DNA of 64,000 nt from positions 496,001-560,000 of the forward strand of contig CAWCOU010000006.1 in NCBI GenBank assembly GCA_963797335.1, given 5' to 3'. The notes under the pieces are model-generated. The model was not told the origin of the DNA. It worked only from the letters and a program-made list of their open reading frames with translations, and did no database searches. Below are positions 43,628 to 52,708 of the stretch, in pieces. Within the stretch, counting starts at the first letter, position 1, and every line of letters begins with the position of its first letter. A program made the position numbers and the translations under genes. Source of the stretch: CAWCOU01 sp963797335. GTDB lineage: Bacteria > Pseudomonadota > Gammaproteobacteria > JAURND01.

Positions 43628-44194
43628 CTACACGCTTCCTGCACCCATTCCTGTGCCAAAAAAGTGATTTTTATAATAGCGTAATTCGGCGATGGAATCG
43701 TAGATATCACCTAAGGCGATATGGCGCGCCTCTTTTTTGATTCCTTGCGAAAGATGGGGTGCCCAATGCTGTGCCAAAATCTTTACGGAGCTAACGTCTA
43801 AATTACGGTAATGGAAATACTGCTCTAATCTTGGCATGTATCGAAATAAAAATCGTCTATCTTGGCATATACTGCTGCCGCACATCGGTGATTTTCCAGC
43901 GGGGACGTGGTGCATCAAGAATTCGATGGTTTCTGCTTGTGCCTCTTCTAGCGTCACATGGCTGGCTTTTACTCGCTCAATCAATCCCGTTTTACCGTGT
44001 TGGGTGGTGTTCCATTCATCCATCGCTTCCAATATGGCATCCGGTTGATGTATTGCAAATACTGGTCCTTCTGCCACCGTATTTAATTGGGAGTCGGTCA
44101 CTACAGTCGCTATTTCGATGATATGGTCACGATCGGGGTTAAGGCCGGTCATTTCCAGGTCAATCCAAATTAAATTATCGCGTTTGGGATTCAT
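43628..44194 (-). CDS. orn: Oligoribonuclease
   Basis: 188 residues. 3'-5' exonuclease that degrades 2-5 nt RNAs and pGpG, essential in many gammaproteobacteria. DEDDh motifs: LIWIDLEMTGLNP, DHIIEIATVVTD, a CQDRRFL region and ARHIALGDIYDSIAEL with the catalytic His and Asp. Orn normally has NSICQDRRFL; here SSICQDRRFL. Divergent from plsY; convergent with the leucine tRNA. Confidence 0.95.
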   Translation of the reverse strand: MNPKRDNLIWIDLEMTGLNPDRDHIIEIATVVTDSQLNTVAEGPVFAIHQPDAILEAMDEWNTTQHGKTGLIERVKASHVTLEEAQAETIEFLMHHVPAGKSPMCGSSICQDRRFLFRYMPRLEQYFHYRNLDVSSVKILAQHWAPHLSQGIKKEARHIALGDIYDSIAELRYYKNHFFGTGMGAGSV

Positions 44195-44370
44195 AAATTG
44201 AGTTCCTAATATTGGTTTTATTTAGACAATACCATTTTCCCAGCGAATAATCACCGAAAGTCGAAATATTCTAGATATTCGTTGGAGTTTAGCCTAACAT
44301 AATGATATATGCCCCTGATGGCCCAGACTTCGCGCGGCGAAAAGGCATACTCACTAATGGAGAGTTAATT

Positions 44371-44967
44371 ATGATCATTGTTGGTATCATTTTTATTGTT
44401 ATTGCTTACTTTGTCGGTTCTTTATCTTCCGCGATCTTGGTATGCAAAGCCATGGACCTTCCAGACCCTCGCACCGCCGGCTCAGGTAATGCGGGAGCCA
44501 CTAATGTTTTGCGGATCGGCGGCAAACTACCCGCCATCTTGACCCTAGTCGGTGATATATTAAAAGGTTTCTTACCAGTTCTCATCGCCAGACTCCTAGG
44601 AGTAACGGACTTTCTATTAGCTATGGTGGCTTTAGCGGCTGTAGTTGGTCATATATTTCCAGCGTTTTTTAATTTCAAAGGTGGAAAAGGCGTTGCGACC
44701 GCGTTTGGTGCCCTATTGGCTTTAGTGTTTGGGGTAGCTATTGTGGCGGCGATTATCTGGGTTGTGGTGGTATTCCTAACACGTTATATTTCAGTCGCTT
44801 CTTTAATAGCCACGGTCCTCAGCGTCATCCTGGTTTTATTTGTACATACCAACTACTTCTTACCGGTTTTAGTGATGGCCTTACTTATTATTTGGCGTCA
44901 CATGGATAATATCAAACGCCTGCGAGCCGGAACTGAAAATAAATTTGACCCAGGCACCTTCAAATAA
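44371..44967 (+). CDS. plsY: Glycerol-3-phosphate acyltransferase PlsY
   Basis: 198 residues from the ATG at 44371, with GGAGAG upstream. Inner-membrane enzyme that moves an acyl group from acyl-phosphate to glycerol-3-phosphate. Motifs: YFVGSLSSAILVCKAM, DPRTAGSGNAGATNVLR, GHIFPAFFNFKGGKGVAT and the C-terminal WRHMDNIKRLRAGTENKF. The in-frame extension upstream to 44302 does not look like the family. Confidence 0.95.
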   Translation: MIIVGIIFIVIAYFVGSLSSAILVCKAMDLPDPRTAGSGNAGATNVLRIGGKLPAILTLVGDILKGFLPVLIARLLGVTDFLLAMVALAAVVGHIFPAFFNFKGGKGVATAFGALLALVFGVAIVAAIIWVVVVFLTRYISVASLIATVLSVILVLFVHTNYFLPVLVMALLIIWRHMDNIKRLRAGTENKFDPGTFK

Positions 44968-44980
44968 CCTAAGAATCTTA

Positions 44981-45441
44981 GTTGGGAGCATCCGGGGTCC
45001 TGTCGCTGCGGGACCTCATTTTTTGCTACGCAAAAAATCAGGGCTCCCCCTCCGCGCCACCCCTCCTACAAGAATTAGAAATAGATTCGGAAAAAATCCC
45101 TAGCGATTGAGTTAGTTTATGGTGGGGTGAGCGCGACTGCCCTACTTCTAAGGTTTTATTTAGCGCCGAAACCCGAAAAAAATCGGCAGGGTTGAAAAAC
45201 TTAGCTATTTCCCCGTTTAATCCCTTACTTTCAAGCACACTTCTATAAATTTCTTTTTTATCTTTTTTGTCCATACAAAATTTATCACCGTTAGAATAAA
45301 AACAGCCCGCCATCCTGCCAAAACGACGTAGATTCATATGACGACACATTAAGTAGAAGGGGTGGCGCGGAGGGGGAGCCCTTATTTTTTGCGTAGCAAA
45401 AAATGAGGTACCGCAGCGACAGGACCCCGGATGCTCCCAAC
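44981..45441. repeat. Family A element enclosing a small ORF
   Basis: Left arm 44981-45066 and right arm about 45353-45441 are inverted copies. GTTGGGAGCAT at the left end is mirrored as ATGCTCCCAAC at the right; both hold the GGTCC-TGTCGCTG core, TTTTTTGCTACGCAAAAAA and the CCCCCTCCGCGCCACCC block. The interior (about 45067-45352) is unrelated to the interior of the other A element and carries an ORF. It lies between the convergent plsY and secF genes. Confidence 0.85.
45038..45349 (-). CDS. Small hypothetical protein inside a family A element
   Basis: 103 residues if complete; an ATG at 45337 and another further in (MDKKDKKEIYRS) are alternative starts. No good Shine-Dalgarno. The last nine residues (RRGGAEGEP) are encoded by the left repeat arm. 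The middle, NGEIAKFFNPADFFRVSALN, resembles the first helices of an F-box-like motif, but this is only by eye. It may be a gene fragment carried by or trapped between the two arms. Confidence 0.4.
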   Translation of the reverse strand: MCRHMNLRRFGRMAGCFYSNGDKFCMDKKDKKEIYRSVLESKGLNGEIAKFFNPADFFRVSALNKTLEVGQSRSPHHKLTQSLGIFSESISNSCRRGGAEGEP

Positions 45442-45518
45442 TCAGACGCTCTCTACTAGAGCGAAGGAAATAGGCTACATGACGGCTTGAGACCGTACAG
45501 CAGATTCAAGAACAGCCG

Positions 45519-46436
45519 TTACGGCAAATTATCCGTTTCCTTTCTAACTGACGGTAGCAAATGGGTACGATTAAGGCCCATGGCGATGGCTAAAGAACCT
45601 GCGACGTAAATAGAAGAGTAGGTACCAATCACGATACCTATCATTAGCGCTAAAGAAAAACCGTGTAAAGTTTCACCACCAAAAATAAACAACACCGCCA
45701 CCACTAAAAAAGTCAACCCTGAAGTCATGATCGTTCGAGATAAGGTTTGATTAATGGATAAATTCATCACTTCCGTCGGCGTACCCTTACGTATACGACG
45801 AAAATTTTCGCGCACTCGATCATAGACCACAATCGTGTCATTCAAGGAAAAACCAATAATCGTCAACACTGCCGCTAACGCAATCAAATCAAAGCGCAAT
45901 TGAAAAAACGAAAAAATGCCCAGAATGAGAATAGGATCATGAATCAAAGCCACTGCCGCGCTGACCGCAAAACGCATCTCAAAACGAAACGCAATATAAG
46001 CCATTGTGGCGAGCAAAGACACGAGAATGGCCAGCAACCCATTCGTCACCAAGCTGCGACCCACCTGCGGACCAATGTATTCAATCTGCTGCAAGTTAGC
46101 CTGTGGCAACGCAGCTGATAATTTTTCCCGCAATGCCTGCTCTGAAAATCCCGCATGGGGTGGGATTCGAATTAATACATCGCGAGCCGTGCCGTAGGCC
46201 TGCACCTGCGCCTCATTAAATCCAGCCTTATCCAATTGTTGACGGATTTGATTAAAATCAGCTGGCTGTGGATAATTCACTTCCACCTGAGTGCCACCCG
46301 TAAAATCAAGGCCAAAATTCAGATGATTCACGATCAAGGAAACAATGGAAGCTGCAAACAGAACCGCAGAAAATAAAGCAGCCCACTTCCGCTGCCCCAT
46401 AAAATCAATTTGTGTATTCGCCTTAAAAAATTCCAT
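45519..46436 (-). CDS. secF: Protein translocase subunit SecF
   Basis: 305 residues, six membrane helices. Partner of SecD, uses the proton gradient to pull exported proteins across. NHLNFGLDFTGGTQVEV, GPQVGRSL, RFEMRFAVSAAVALIHDPI and GFSLNDTIVVYDRVREN are conserved. Seven bases after secD. Followed by a repeat, probably ending the operon. Confidence 0.96.
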   Translation of the reverse strand: MEFFKANTQIDFMGQRKWAALFSAVLFAASIVSLIVNHLNFGLDFTGGTQVEVNYPQPADFNQIRQQLDKAGFNEAQVQAYGTARDVLIRIPPHAGFSEQALREKLSAALPQANLQQIEYIGPQVGRSLVTNGLLAILVSLLATMAYIAFRFEMRFAVSAAVALIHDPILILGIFSFFQLRFDLIALAAVLTIIGFSLNDTIVVYDRVRENFRRIRKGTPTEVMNLSINQTLSRTIMTSGLTFLVVAVLFIFGGETLHGFSLALMIGIVIGTYSSIYVAGSLAIAMGLNRTHLLPSVRKETDNLP

Positions 46437-46443
46437 CTTGCCC

Positions 46444-48318
46444 TCAACTTTTTGCTTTAACTTTAATGCCTATAGACAATCGTTTTACGGAACGACCTCC
46501 GTAAATTAAATTAACCAAGGCACGAGTGAAAAAGATGGCAGTCACTAAAGAAGTTAAAATACCCAATGTCAAGGTAATCGCAAACGATTTTACGACACCA
46601 CTGCCTAACGCAAATAAGATCAAGGTCACGATTAACGTCGTGACATTCGCATCAATAATCGTTGCAAAGGCGCGATCATAACCCGTGTAAATACTGGCTT
46701 GGGGACTGGAACCTAAACGCAACTCCTCCCGAATACGTTCATTAATAAGCACGTTAGCGTCCACGGAAATACCAACCGTCAACACAATACCGGCGATACC
46801 CGGCAAGGTTAGAGTCCCCCCTAATAGCGACAATAAAGCAATGATAAATACAATATTTAATAACAAGGCTAGATCAGCGATTAGCCCAAATAATCGATAG
46901 TAGCAAATCATGAATATCATGACAGCGATCGTGCCAATTACCAGCGACAATAACCCCTTTTGAATATTTGCGGCGCCCAAAGTAGGGCCTACCGTACGTT
47001 CTTGAATGACCGCCACGGGAGCCACTAAGGCACCCGAACGTAATAACAAGGCGAGATTTTGCGCGTATTTACTATCGGATAAATTACTGATTTCAAAATT
47101 ATTGCCTAGCGGCCCCTTAATTTCGGCGACATTAATCACTCGCTCAGTTTGTTTTTGAATGACTTGCGGTTTGCCATTGACTAAGGTCGTCTGGGGTATC
47201 GATTCTACATAAACAACCGCTATTGACTTACCGACATTCTCTGCAGATACTCGACTAAACAAACTTTCACCACCACCCCCTAGACGAATGGCCACATTCG
47301 GACGACCATTTTCACCGACACCGGCGGTGGCATAGGTAATAGAGCCTCCGGTTAGTATCACTTGGTTTTTCAACAATACCGGCAGATTCTCATAACGATA
47401 AAGCCGATCGCCCAAAGGTACTAATCCCGCCAAAGCAGACTGCACATTCCCTTCCATATCGACTAATTGAAAGCGTAACGTCGCGGTTTTGCCAATAATA
47501 TCTTTAGCTCGGGTTGTGTCTAGAATACCGGGTAAATCCACACTGATTTGATCTTGGCCTTGCCTTTGCACAACGGCTTCACTAACCCCTAACTCATTGA
47601 CTCGGTTATTCAAAATAGTAATATTCTGATCCACCGCATAATTCGTGATATTTGTTTTGGCCAACTCAGTCATCGCTGGGATAAGATAAAACTGCCCTTC
47701 CGCCTGCGACGCAGTAAACGTGTAATCAGGGAAATGGCTGGATAACCGATCTTTGGCTTTGTCCTGGCTGTCGGCATCACGAAAAGCGATGGCCGGTTTG
47801 CCTGCTTGCCGAGCAATACCGGCGTAACGAATCGATTCCTGACGCAATTCAGACGTCATATTAGTGATATCTGCTTCCTGCCTGGCTTTAATGACGGCAT
47901 CGGTATCGACACTCAGCAGAAAGTTCACCCCACCTCGTAAGTCCAACCCCAATTTCATGGGATTGGCGCCCAAGGCACGTAACCATTTTGGCGTTCGGGG
48001 TGCCAGATTTAAAGCAACAATGTATTCGTCACCTAACGCCGTTTTGATCAGATCCCTGGCTCGCAACTGCGCATCTGGTGTCGTGAATCGAACGAATAAA
48101 CTACCCTGTTCCTGTTGTAAGGAAAGGTAGGGAGTATGCTGCTGAAGCAATAACGATTGCACGCTACTGATGGTTTGCGCTTGGATGGGAGTCGAATTTT
48201 TTGTCGATACCTGCACGGCAGGATCTTCACCAAATAAATTGGGTGCTGCGTAAAGAAGTCCCAAGAAAATGAGAACGACCAGCAGGAGATATTTCCATAA
48301 GGGGTATCGGTTCGGCAT
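46444..48318 (-). CDS. secD: Protein translocase subunit SecD
   Basis: 624 residues. N-terminal helix (YLLLVVLIFLGLLYAAP), a large periplasmic P1 domain with GLDLRGGVNFLL, and five further membrane helices including GIVLTVGISVDANVLINERI. Works with SecF and YajC at the SecYEG channel. Confidence 0.96.
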   Translation of the reverse strand: MPNRYPLWKYLLLVVLIFLGLLYAAPNLFGEDPAVQVSTKNSTPIQAQTISSVQSLLLQQHTPYLSLQQEQGSLFVRFTTPDAQLRARDLIKTALGDEYIVALNLAPRTPKWLRALGANPMKLGLDLRGGVNFLLSVDTDAVIKARQEADITNMTSELRQESIRYAGIARQAGKPAIAFRDADSQDKAKDRLSSHFPDYTFTASQAEGQFYLIPAMTELAKTNITNYAVDQNITILNNRVNELGVSEAVVQRQGQDQISVDLPGILDTTRAKDIIGKTATLRFQLVDMEGNVQSALAGLVPLGDRLYRYENLPVLLKNQVILTGGSITYATAGVGENGRPNVAIRLGGGGESLFSRVSAENVGKSIAVVYVESIPQTTLVNGKPQVIQKQTERVINVAEIKGPLGNNFEISNLSDSKYAQNLALLLRSGALVAPVAVIQERTVGPTLGAANIQKGLLSLVIGTIAVMIFMICYYRLFGLIADLALLLNIVFIIALLSLLGGTLTLPGIAGIVLTVGISVDANVLINERIREELRLGSSPQASIYTGYDRAFATIIDANVTTLIVTLILFALGSGVVKSFAITLTLGILTSLVTAIFFTRALVNLIYGGRSVKRLSIGIKVKAKS

Positions 48319-48340
48319 AGCGTTATTTCACTTGTCGGCA

Positions 48341-48697
48341 TTACAACGATTTTAAAGTGCCCTTGGGCAGTACCATAGCAATGGCATTTTTTTGAAAAGT
48401 CACTTGAACGGATTTTGACACTTCCAACACCACAAACGCATCGTTGATTTCGACAACTTTTCCAGTCAATCCGCCGGTGGTCACCACTTCATCTTCTTTT
48501 GACAGATTATCCATCAATTGGCGATGTTCTTTGGCTCGTTTGGTTTGCGGTCTTACTAATAAGAAATAAAATACCAAGACAAAAATAATCAACATCGGCA
48601 ACATCGACAGCAAACTGTTCTGCGGAGTAGCAGCCGCAGTTCCGGTGGCAGCTTCTGCAAATGCATCACTAATGCCCAACAGATTTAATAAACTCAT
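48341..48697 (-). CDS. yajC: Preprotein translocase subunit YajC
   Basis: 118 residues from the ATG at 48697, where AAGGAG lies upstream; the longer reading to 48724 has no site. One membrane helix (LLSMLPMLIIFVLVFYFLLV) followed by RPQTKRAKEHRQLMDNLSK and EDEVVTTGGLTGKV, typical of YajC. Between tgt and secD as in E. coli. Confidence 0.96.
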   Translation of the reverse strand: MSLLNLLGISDAFAEAATGTAAATPQNSLLSMLPMLIIFVLVFYFLLVRPQTKRAKEHRQLMDNLSKEDEVVTTGGLTGKVVEINDAFVVLEVSKSVQVTFQKNAIAMVLPKGTLKSL

Positions 48698-48733
48698 AGC
48701 AACTCCTTGGAATGATGGATACAAAAAAAAGAT

Positions 48734-49897
48734 TTAGACGAGGTTTTTTACTGGCGCCAATGACTGAATACAGGCCCCACTCATCATTTGAGGCTGAATG
48801 ACCCTACCACCGCTTGCATAATACTCAGTAACGAAGTCCGCTAATTTACCTCGTTCTATGGCTGTGCGCAAACCCAACATGAGACTTTGGTAATAATGCA
48901 AATTATGGATCGTCTGTAACCGGGCACCTAAGGTTTCCCGCAAACGATCTAAATGGTGAAGATAGGCGCGGCTGTAGTGGCTACAGGTGTAACACGCACA
49001 ATCGGCATCCAGTGGTCGATTATCGTTCTTGTATTGGCTATTACGAATGCGCACCACGCCTTGATTCGTAAACAAATGACCATTGCGCGCATTGCGGGTG
49101 GGCATCACGCAATCAAACATATCAATGCCACGCAGCACGCCTTCAATCAAATCGCTGGGCGTGCCCACCCCCATTAAATAACGCGGTTTGTGCTGGGGCA
49201 TGTAAGGCCCCAGATGATCTAACACTCGCCACATGTCTTCCTTAGGCTCTCCTACCGATAAGCCACCAATGGCGTAACCGGTAAAGTCCATGGCAAGCAA
49301 CTCTTTTAACGATCGTTCACGTAAATCCGTATACATACCGCCTTGGACAATGCCAAATAATGCGGCCGGATTATCGCCGTGTGCTTGTTTACTGCGTGCC
49401 GCCCAACGCAATGAGAGTTCCATAGAAGCAGCGGCCACTTCATGACTGGCAGGATAAGGGGTGCACTCATCGAATATCATGACAATATCAGAGCCTAATG
49501 CTCGTTGCACCTGCATCGAACGTTCGGGTGTTAAAAAGACCTCTAACCCATCCAACGGTGAACGGAAACGCACTCCTTCTTCACTGATTTTACGCATTTG
49601 CGCCAAACTAAACACTTGGAAGCCACCCGAATCGGTTAAGATGGGCTTGTGCCAATGGATAAATTGATGCAACCCGCCCTGCTGTTGAATAATATCGGCC
49701 CCGGGCCGTAGCATAAGGTGAAAGGTGTTGCCAAGCATAATTTGGGCGCCACTGGCCGCCACTTCTTCGGGCGTGAGACCTTTTACCGCACCATAAGTGC
49801 CCACGGTCATAAATGCGGGAGTTTCAACGACCCCGCGTGAAAAGGTCAGCTGGCCACGGCGTGCTAAACCTGCCGTTGTCGTCACTTGAAATTGCAT
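48734..49897 (-). CDS. tgt: tRNA-guanine transglycosylase
   Basis: 387 residues. Exchanges G34 for preQ1 in tRNAs for Asp, Asn, His and Tyr. Catalytic Asp in LTDSGGFQVFSL and in GIDMFDCVMPTRNARNG, GIVQGGMY, and the zinc site CACYTCSHYSRAYLHH. Follows queA in one operon. Confidence 0.97.
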   Translation of the reverse strand: MQFQVTTTAGLARRGQLTFSRGVVETPAFMTVGTYGAVKGLTPEEVAASGAQIMLGNTFHLMLRPGADIIQQQGGLHQFIHWHKPILTDSGGFQVFSLAQMRKISEEGVRFRSPLDGLEVFLTPERSMQVQRALGSDIVMIFDECTPYPASHEVAAASMELSLRWAARSKQAHGDNPAALFGIVQGGMYTDLRERSLKELLAMDFTGYAIGGLSVGEPKEDMWRVLDHLGPYMPQHKPRYLMGVGTPSDLIEGVLRGIDMFDCVMPTRNARNGHLFTNQGVVRIRNSQYKNDNRPLDADCACYTCSHYSRAYLHHLDRLRETLGARLQTIHNLHYYQSLMLGLRTAIERGKLADFVTEYYASGGRVIQPQMMSGACIQSLAPVKNLV

Positions 49898-49915
49898 AGT
49901 AAAGCCTCGTGCACG

Positions 49916-50932
49916 TTAACTTATCCACATCGCATCACCGTAACTATAAAAACGATAATGGTGGGCGATCGCCTGTTGATAAGCCGACATGATCGCTGAA
50001 TGGCCGCCAAAAGCACTGACCAACATCAACAACGTCGATTTGGGTAAATGGAAATTAGTAATCATGGCATCGACACAGCGAAAAACATAGCCTGGGTAAA
50101 TAAAAATTTGGGTGTCACCCTGGTATGGTTTAATGTCACCCTCTGCTGTGGCTGTCTCTAATGCCCGAACACAAGTCGTCCCCACCGCAATCACTCGCCC
50201 CCCTCGCGCCTTTGTGGCTCGCACCATGGCACAGACTTCCTCCGATACTTGCAAGAACTCCGTATGCATGGTGTGCTCTGCTACTGTGGCCACTCGCACC
50301 GGCTGAAAAGTGCCAGCCCCCACGTGCAGCGTAAGAAACGTCGTGTCCACTCGTTGACGCAGCACCGACAATAAGGATTCATCGAAGTGCAAACCGGCCG
50401 TAGGTGCCGCCACCGCTCCTATTTGCCGCGCATAGACGGTTTGGTATCGATCCTGATCCAGCCCTTCATCTGCTCTTTCCATATAAGGTGGTAATGGCAT
50501 ATGCCCATAGCTTGCCAGTAAAGTCGGTACGGATCGACCATCCTGACAAGCCAATCGATATAAATCGCCTTGTCGTTCGATGACATGGACAAGGATGTCT
50601 TTTTCCAACAGCAGGTCACTGCCAGGCCGAGGTGATTTACTGGCACGAATATGGGCGAGAAACTGATGTTCATCGATCAGGCGTTCCACTAGCACTTCAA
50701 TGCGTCCACCCGAGGCTTTCTGGCCAAACCAGCGGGCAGGCATGACACGGGTATCATTGAATACCAATAGATCTTCGCTGGTCAGAAGTTCAGGCAACTC
50801 TTGGAAACGGCGATGATGAATACCTCCCGTCGCTTTATCCAAACACAGCAAGCGACTGGCGGTACGATCGGCTAAGGGATAACGGGCTACACGCTCTTTA
50901 GGCAGTTCAAAGTCAAAATCGGCTACGTTCAT
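49916..50932 (-). CDS. queA: S-adenosylmethionine:tRNA ribosyltransferase-isomerase QueA
   Basis: 338 residues from the ATG at 50932. Adds the epoxycyclopentane of queuosine from the ribosyl part of AdoMet. The start MNVADFDFELPKERVARYPL, NDTRVMPARWFGQK, APTAGLHFDE, VGAGTFQPVR and NFHLPKSTLLMLVSAF are conserved. No strong ribosome site is visible. First gene of the queA-tgt-yajC-secD-secF unit. Confidence 0.96.
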   Translation of the reverse strand: MNVADFDFELPKERVARYPLADRTASRLLCLDKATGGIHHRRFQELPELLTSEDLLVFNDTRVMPARWFGQKASGGRIEVLVERLIDEHQFLAHIRASKSPRPGSDLLLEKDILVHVIERQGDLYRLACQDGRSVPTLLASYGHMPLPPYMERADEGLDQDRYQTVYARQIGAVAAPTAGLHFDESLLSVLRQRVDTTFLTLHVGAGTFQPVRVATVAEHTMHTEFLQVSEEVCAMVRATKARGGRVIAVGTTCVRALETATAEGDIKPYQGDTQIFIYPGYVFRCVDAMITNFHLPKSTLLMLVSAFGGHSAIMSAYQQAIAHHYRFYSYGDAMWIS

Positions 50933-51217
50933 AAGCAATTATGGGAAAAATGAGTCGGTCTAAAGATTAGACAAAAAATTGGGTCTGGCGTCAATGAGCC
51001 CTTACCTATTAAAAGCTGCGTATAAAAAATCCTTTCCCTACAATTGCTGTTGCAGATAGCAAACCATTGCAAACTGATTTAGGTTTCAAAAACAAAATTT
51101 GGTTTTGAAAACCTATTTTTGTTTCCTATTGGTTTGGTATTTTTGGTTGGAATATGAAAATCCTAGTAATTTCAATGGTTTATTTTTTTAATTGGGCTAC
51201 AAATCAAAGCATTCGAC
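50933..51217. other. AT-rich intergenic region upstream of the AAA/DUF4143 gene
   Basis: No ORF. A hairpin of AGGTTTCAAAA and TTTTGAAAACCT lies at about 51091-51124. The remainder is T/A-rich and leads into the twin palindromes at 51218. Confidence 0.4.
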
Positions 51218-51270
51218 AAAAAGAACCGGTTCTTTTTGATGGCAGACCACAAAAAGAACCGGTTCTTTTT
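51218..51270. promoter_or_regulatory. Two identical 20 bp palindromes, probable operator pair
   Basis: AAAAAGAACCGGTTCTTTTT occurs at 51218-51237 and again at 51251-51270, perfectly symmetrical. Centres are 33 bp apart, about three helical turns, so bound dimers would lie on the same face. The second ends one base before the -35 box of the promoter below. No regulator gene is adjacent. Confidence 0.7.
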
Positions 51271-51271
51271 G

Positions 51272-51300
51272 TTGGAAGTGGCTAAGGAACCGGGTATAAT
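51272..51300 (+). promoter_or_regulatory. Promoter of the AAA/DUF4143 gene
   Basis: TTGGAA (51272-51277) and a consensus TATAAT (51295-51300) with a 17 bp spacer; start of transcription about 51307, 23 bp before the ATG. Confidence 0.65.
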
Positions 51301-51329
51301 GGCAGTATCCCTATAAAATATCTTAACCC

Positions 51330-52706
51330 ATGAAAAGACTAATCTATTTAAAATTTTTGCAAGAGTGGCTCAACGCCAGTGATCGTAAGCCTTTGATTAT
51401 TCGAGGAGCGCGGCAAGTGGGTAAAACTTGGCTAGCTCGTTATTTCGCTAAAACGACGGGCCGTCAGCTGGTTGAGCTTAACTTAGAAAAAAACCCGCAA
51501 CTCGTTGATTTTTTTGTTTCCAATGACCCCAAACAAATATTACTGACGCTTAGTGCGGCTTATAATCAAACGATCACGCCTACGAACAGCTTGTTATTTA
51601 TTGATGAAATTCAAGCTGCACCCATACTATTCAGTAAACTACGTTGGTTTGCCGAGGATTTGCCTGAGCTGCCGGTCATTGCCGCCGGGTCGCTGTTAGA
51701 TTTTATGCTGGCCGATCACGAGTTCAGTATGCCCGTGGGGCGTATTAACTATTTGCATCTAGAACCATTATCATTTCAAGAATTTTTATTAGCTCATGAC
51801 TACTCACATTTATGCGATTATCTAGCGAGTTATCAATTGGGTTTAAATTTGCCTAACGCACTACATCAGCAGTTAATGCAAATATTTAAAGAGTATACGA
51901 TTATTGGCGGCCTTCCAGCGGCGGTAGCAAGTTGGACTAAGGAACGTTCTATCATCAAAATTAATCAAATACATCATGATTTACTAGCCACCTATCGAGA
52001 CGATTTTTCAAAATACAGTGGCCGTGTCGAAATCCATAAATTGGATGAAGTGATGATGTCTATCCCCCACATGTTAGGGCAAAAATTTGTTTACAGTCGT
52101 ATCAACCCCATTTTATCTGCTCACACCGTGAAACACATATTGAACTTATTGCATAAAGCAAGAATAGGTTATCCGGTACTCAGTTGTGCTGCTAATGGGG
52201 TGCCTTTACGGGCAGAAGTGAATGATAAATTTTTTAAAGAAATTTTTTTAGATGTAGGTTTAGCTGCTACTGTTTTGGGCTTAAGTTTGGATTACATACA
52301 TAATTTAAGCGATTTGAGTTTAATCAACAATGGCGCGCTGGCAGAACAAGCCGCAGGACAATTGCTAAGAACTCTCAATCCTTGTTATATGCAACCGGAA
52401 TTATTTTATTGGCAGCGGCATGAGAAAGGTTCTAATGCGGAGGTTGATTATATTATTCAACACGCCAATCAAGTAATTCCCATTGAAATCAAGGCTGGCA
52501 GCATGGGCAGCTTGAAATCGTTGCATTTGTTGATGCAGATGAAGAAACTCCCCCTTGCTATTCGTGTCAATTCTGATCTTCCCAGTAAAGTGACGGTGGA
52601 TGTGAAAGATCACATGGGTAATGCCATCGTTTATGAATTAATTTCCATACCGTTTTATTTAGTAGAGCAAATACACCGACTGTTGGCTGAAGCTACCCCG
52701 TTATAA
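51330..52706 (+). CDS. AAA+ ATPase with DUF4143 domain
   Basis: 458 residues. P-loop GARQVGKTW near residue 27 and Walker B LLFIDEIQ near 92, followed by the family stretch IAAGSLLDFML and FQEFLLAHDY; the C-terminal DUF4143 part ends with a nuclease-like core NAEVDYIIQHANQVIPIEIKAG (Glu-x-Asp...Glu-x-Lys). Such proteins are widespread, of unknown function and often recently acquired. The leader has almost no Shine-Dalgarno. Controlled, it seems, by the twin palindromes upstream. Confidence 0.9.
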   Translation: MKRLIYLKFLQEWLNASDRKPLIIRGARQVGKTWLARYFAKTTGRQLVELNLEKNPQLVDFFVSNDPKQILLTLSAAYNQTITPTNSLLFIDEIQAAPILFSKLRWFAEDLPELPVIAAGSLLDFMLADHEFSMPVGRINYLHLEPLSFQEFLLAHDYSHLCDYLASYQLGLNLPNALHQQLMQIFKEYTIIGGLPAAVASWTKERSIIKINQIHHDLLATYRDDFSKYSGRVEIHKLDEVMMSIPHMLGQKFVYSRINPILSAHTVKHILNLLHKARIGYPVLSCAANGVPLRAEVNDKFFKEIFLDVGLAATVLGLSLDYIHNLSDLSLINNGALAEQAAGQLLRTLNPCYMQPELFYWQRHEKGSNAEVDYIIQHANQVIPIEIKAGSMGSLKSLHLLMQMKKLPLAIRVNSDLPSKVTVDVKDHMGNAIVYELISIPFYLVEQIHRLLAEATPL

Positions 52707-52708
52707 AC

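Noticed and set aside
43435..43710. Minus-strand ORF of 91 codons over tRNA-Leu(CAG)
   Set aside because: It covers the complement of the tRNA gene and the end of orn; no independent support.
48048..48341. 97-codon minus-strand ORF at the secD start
   Set aside because: Shadow frame of secD.
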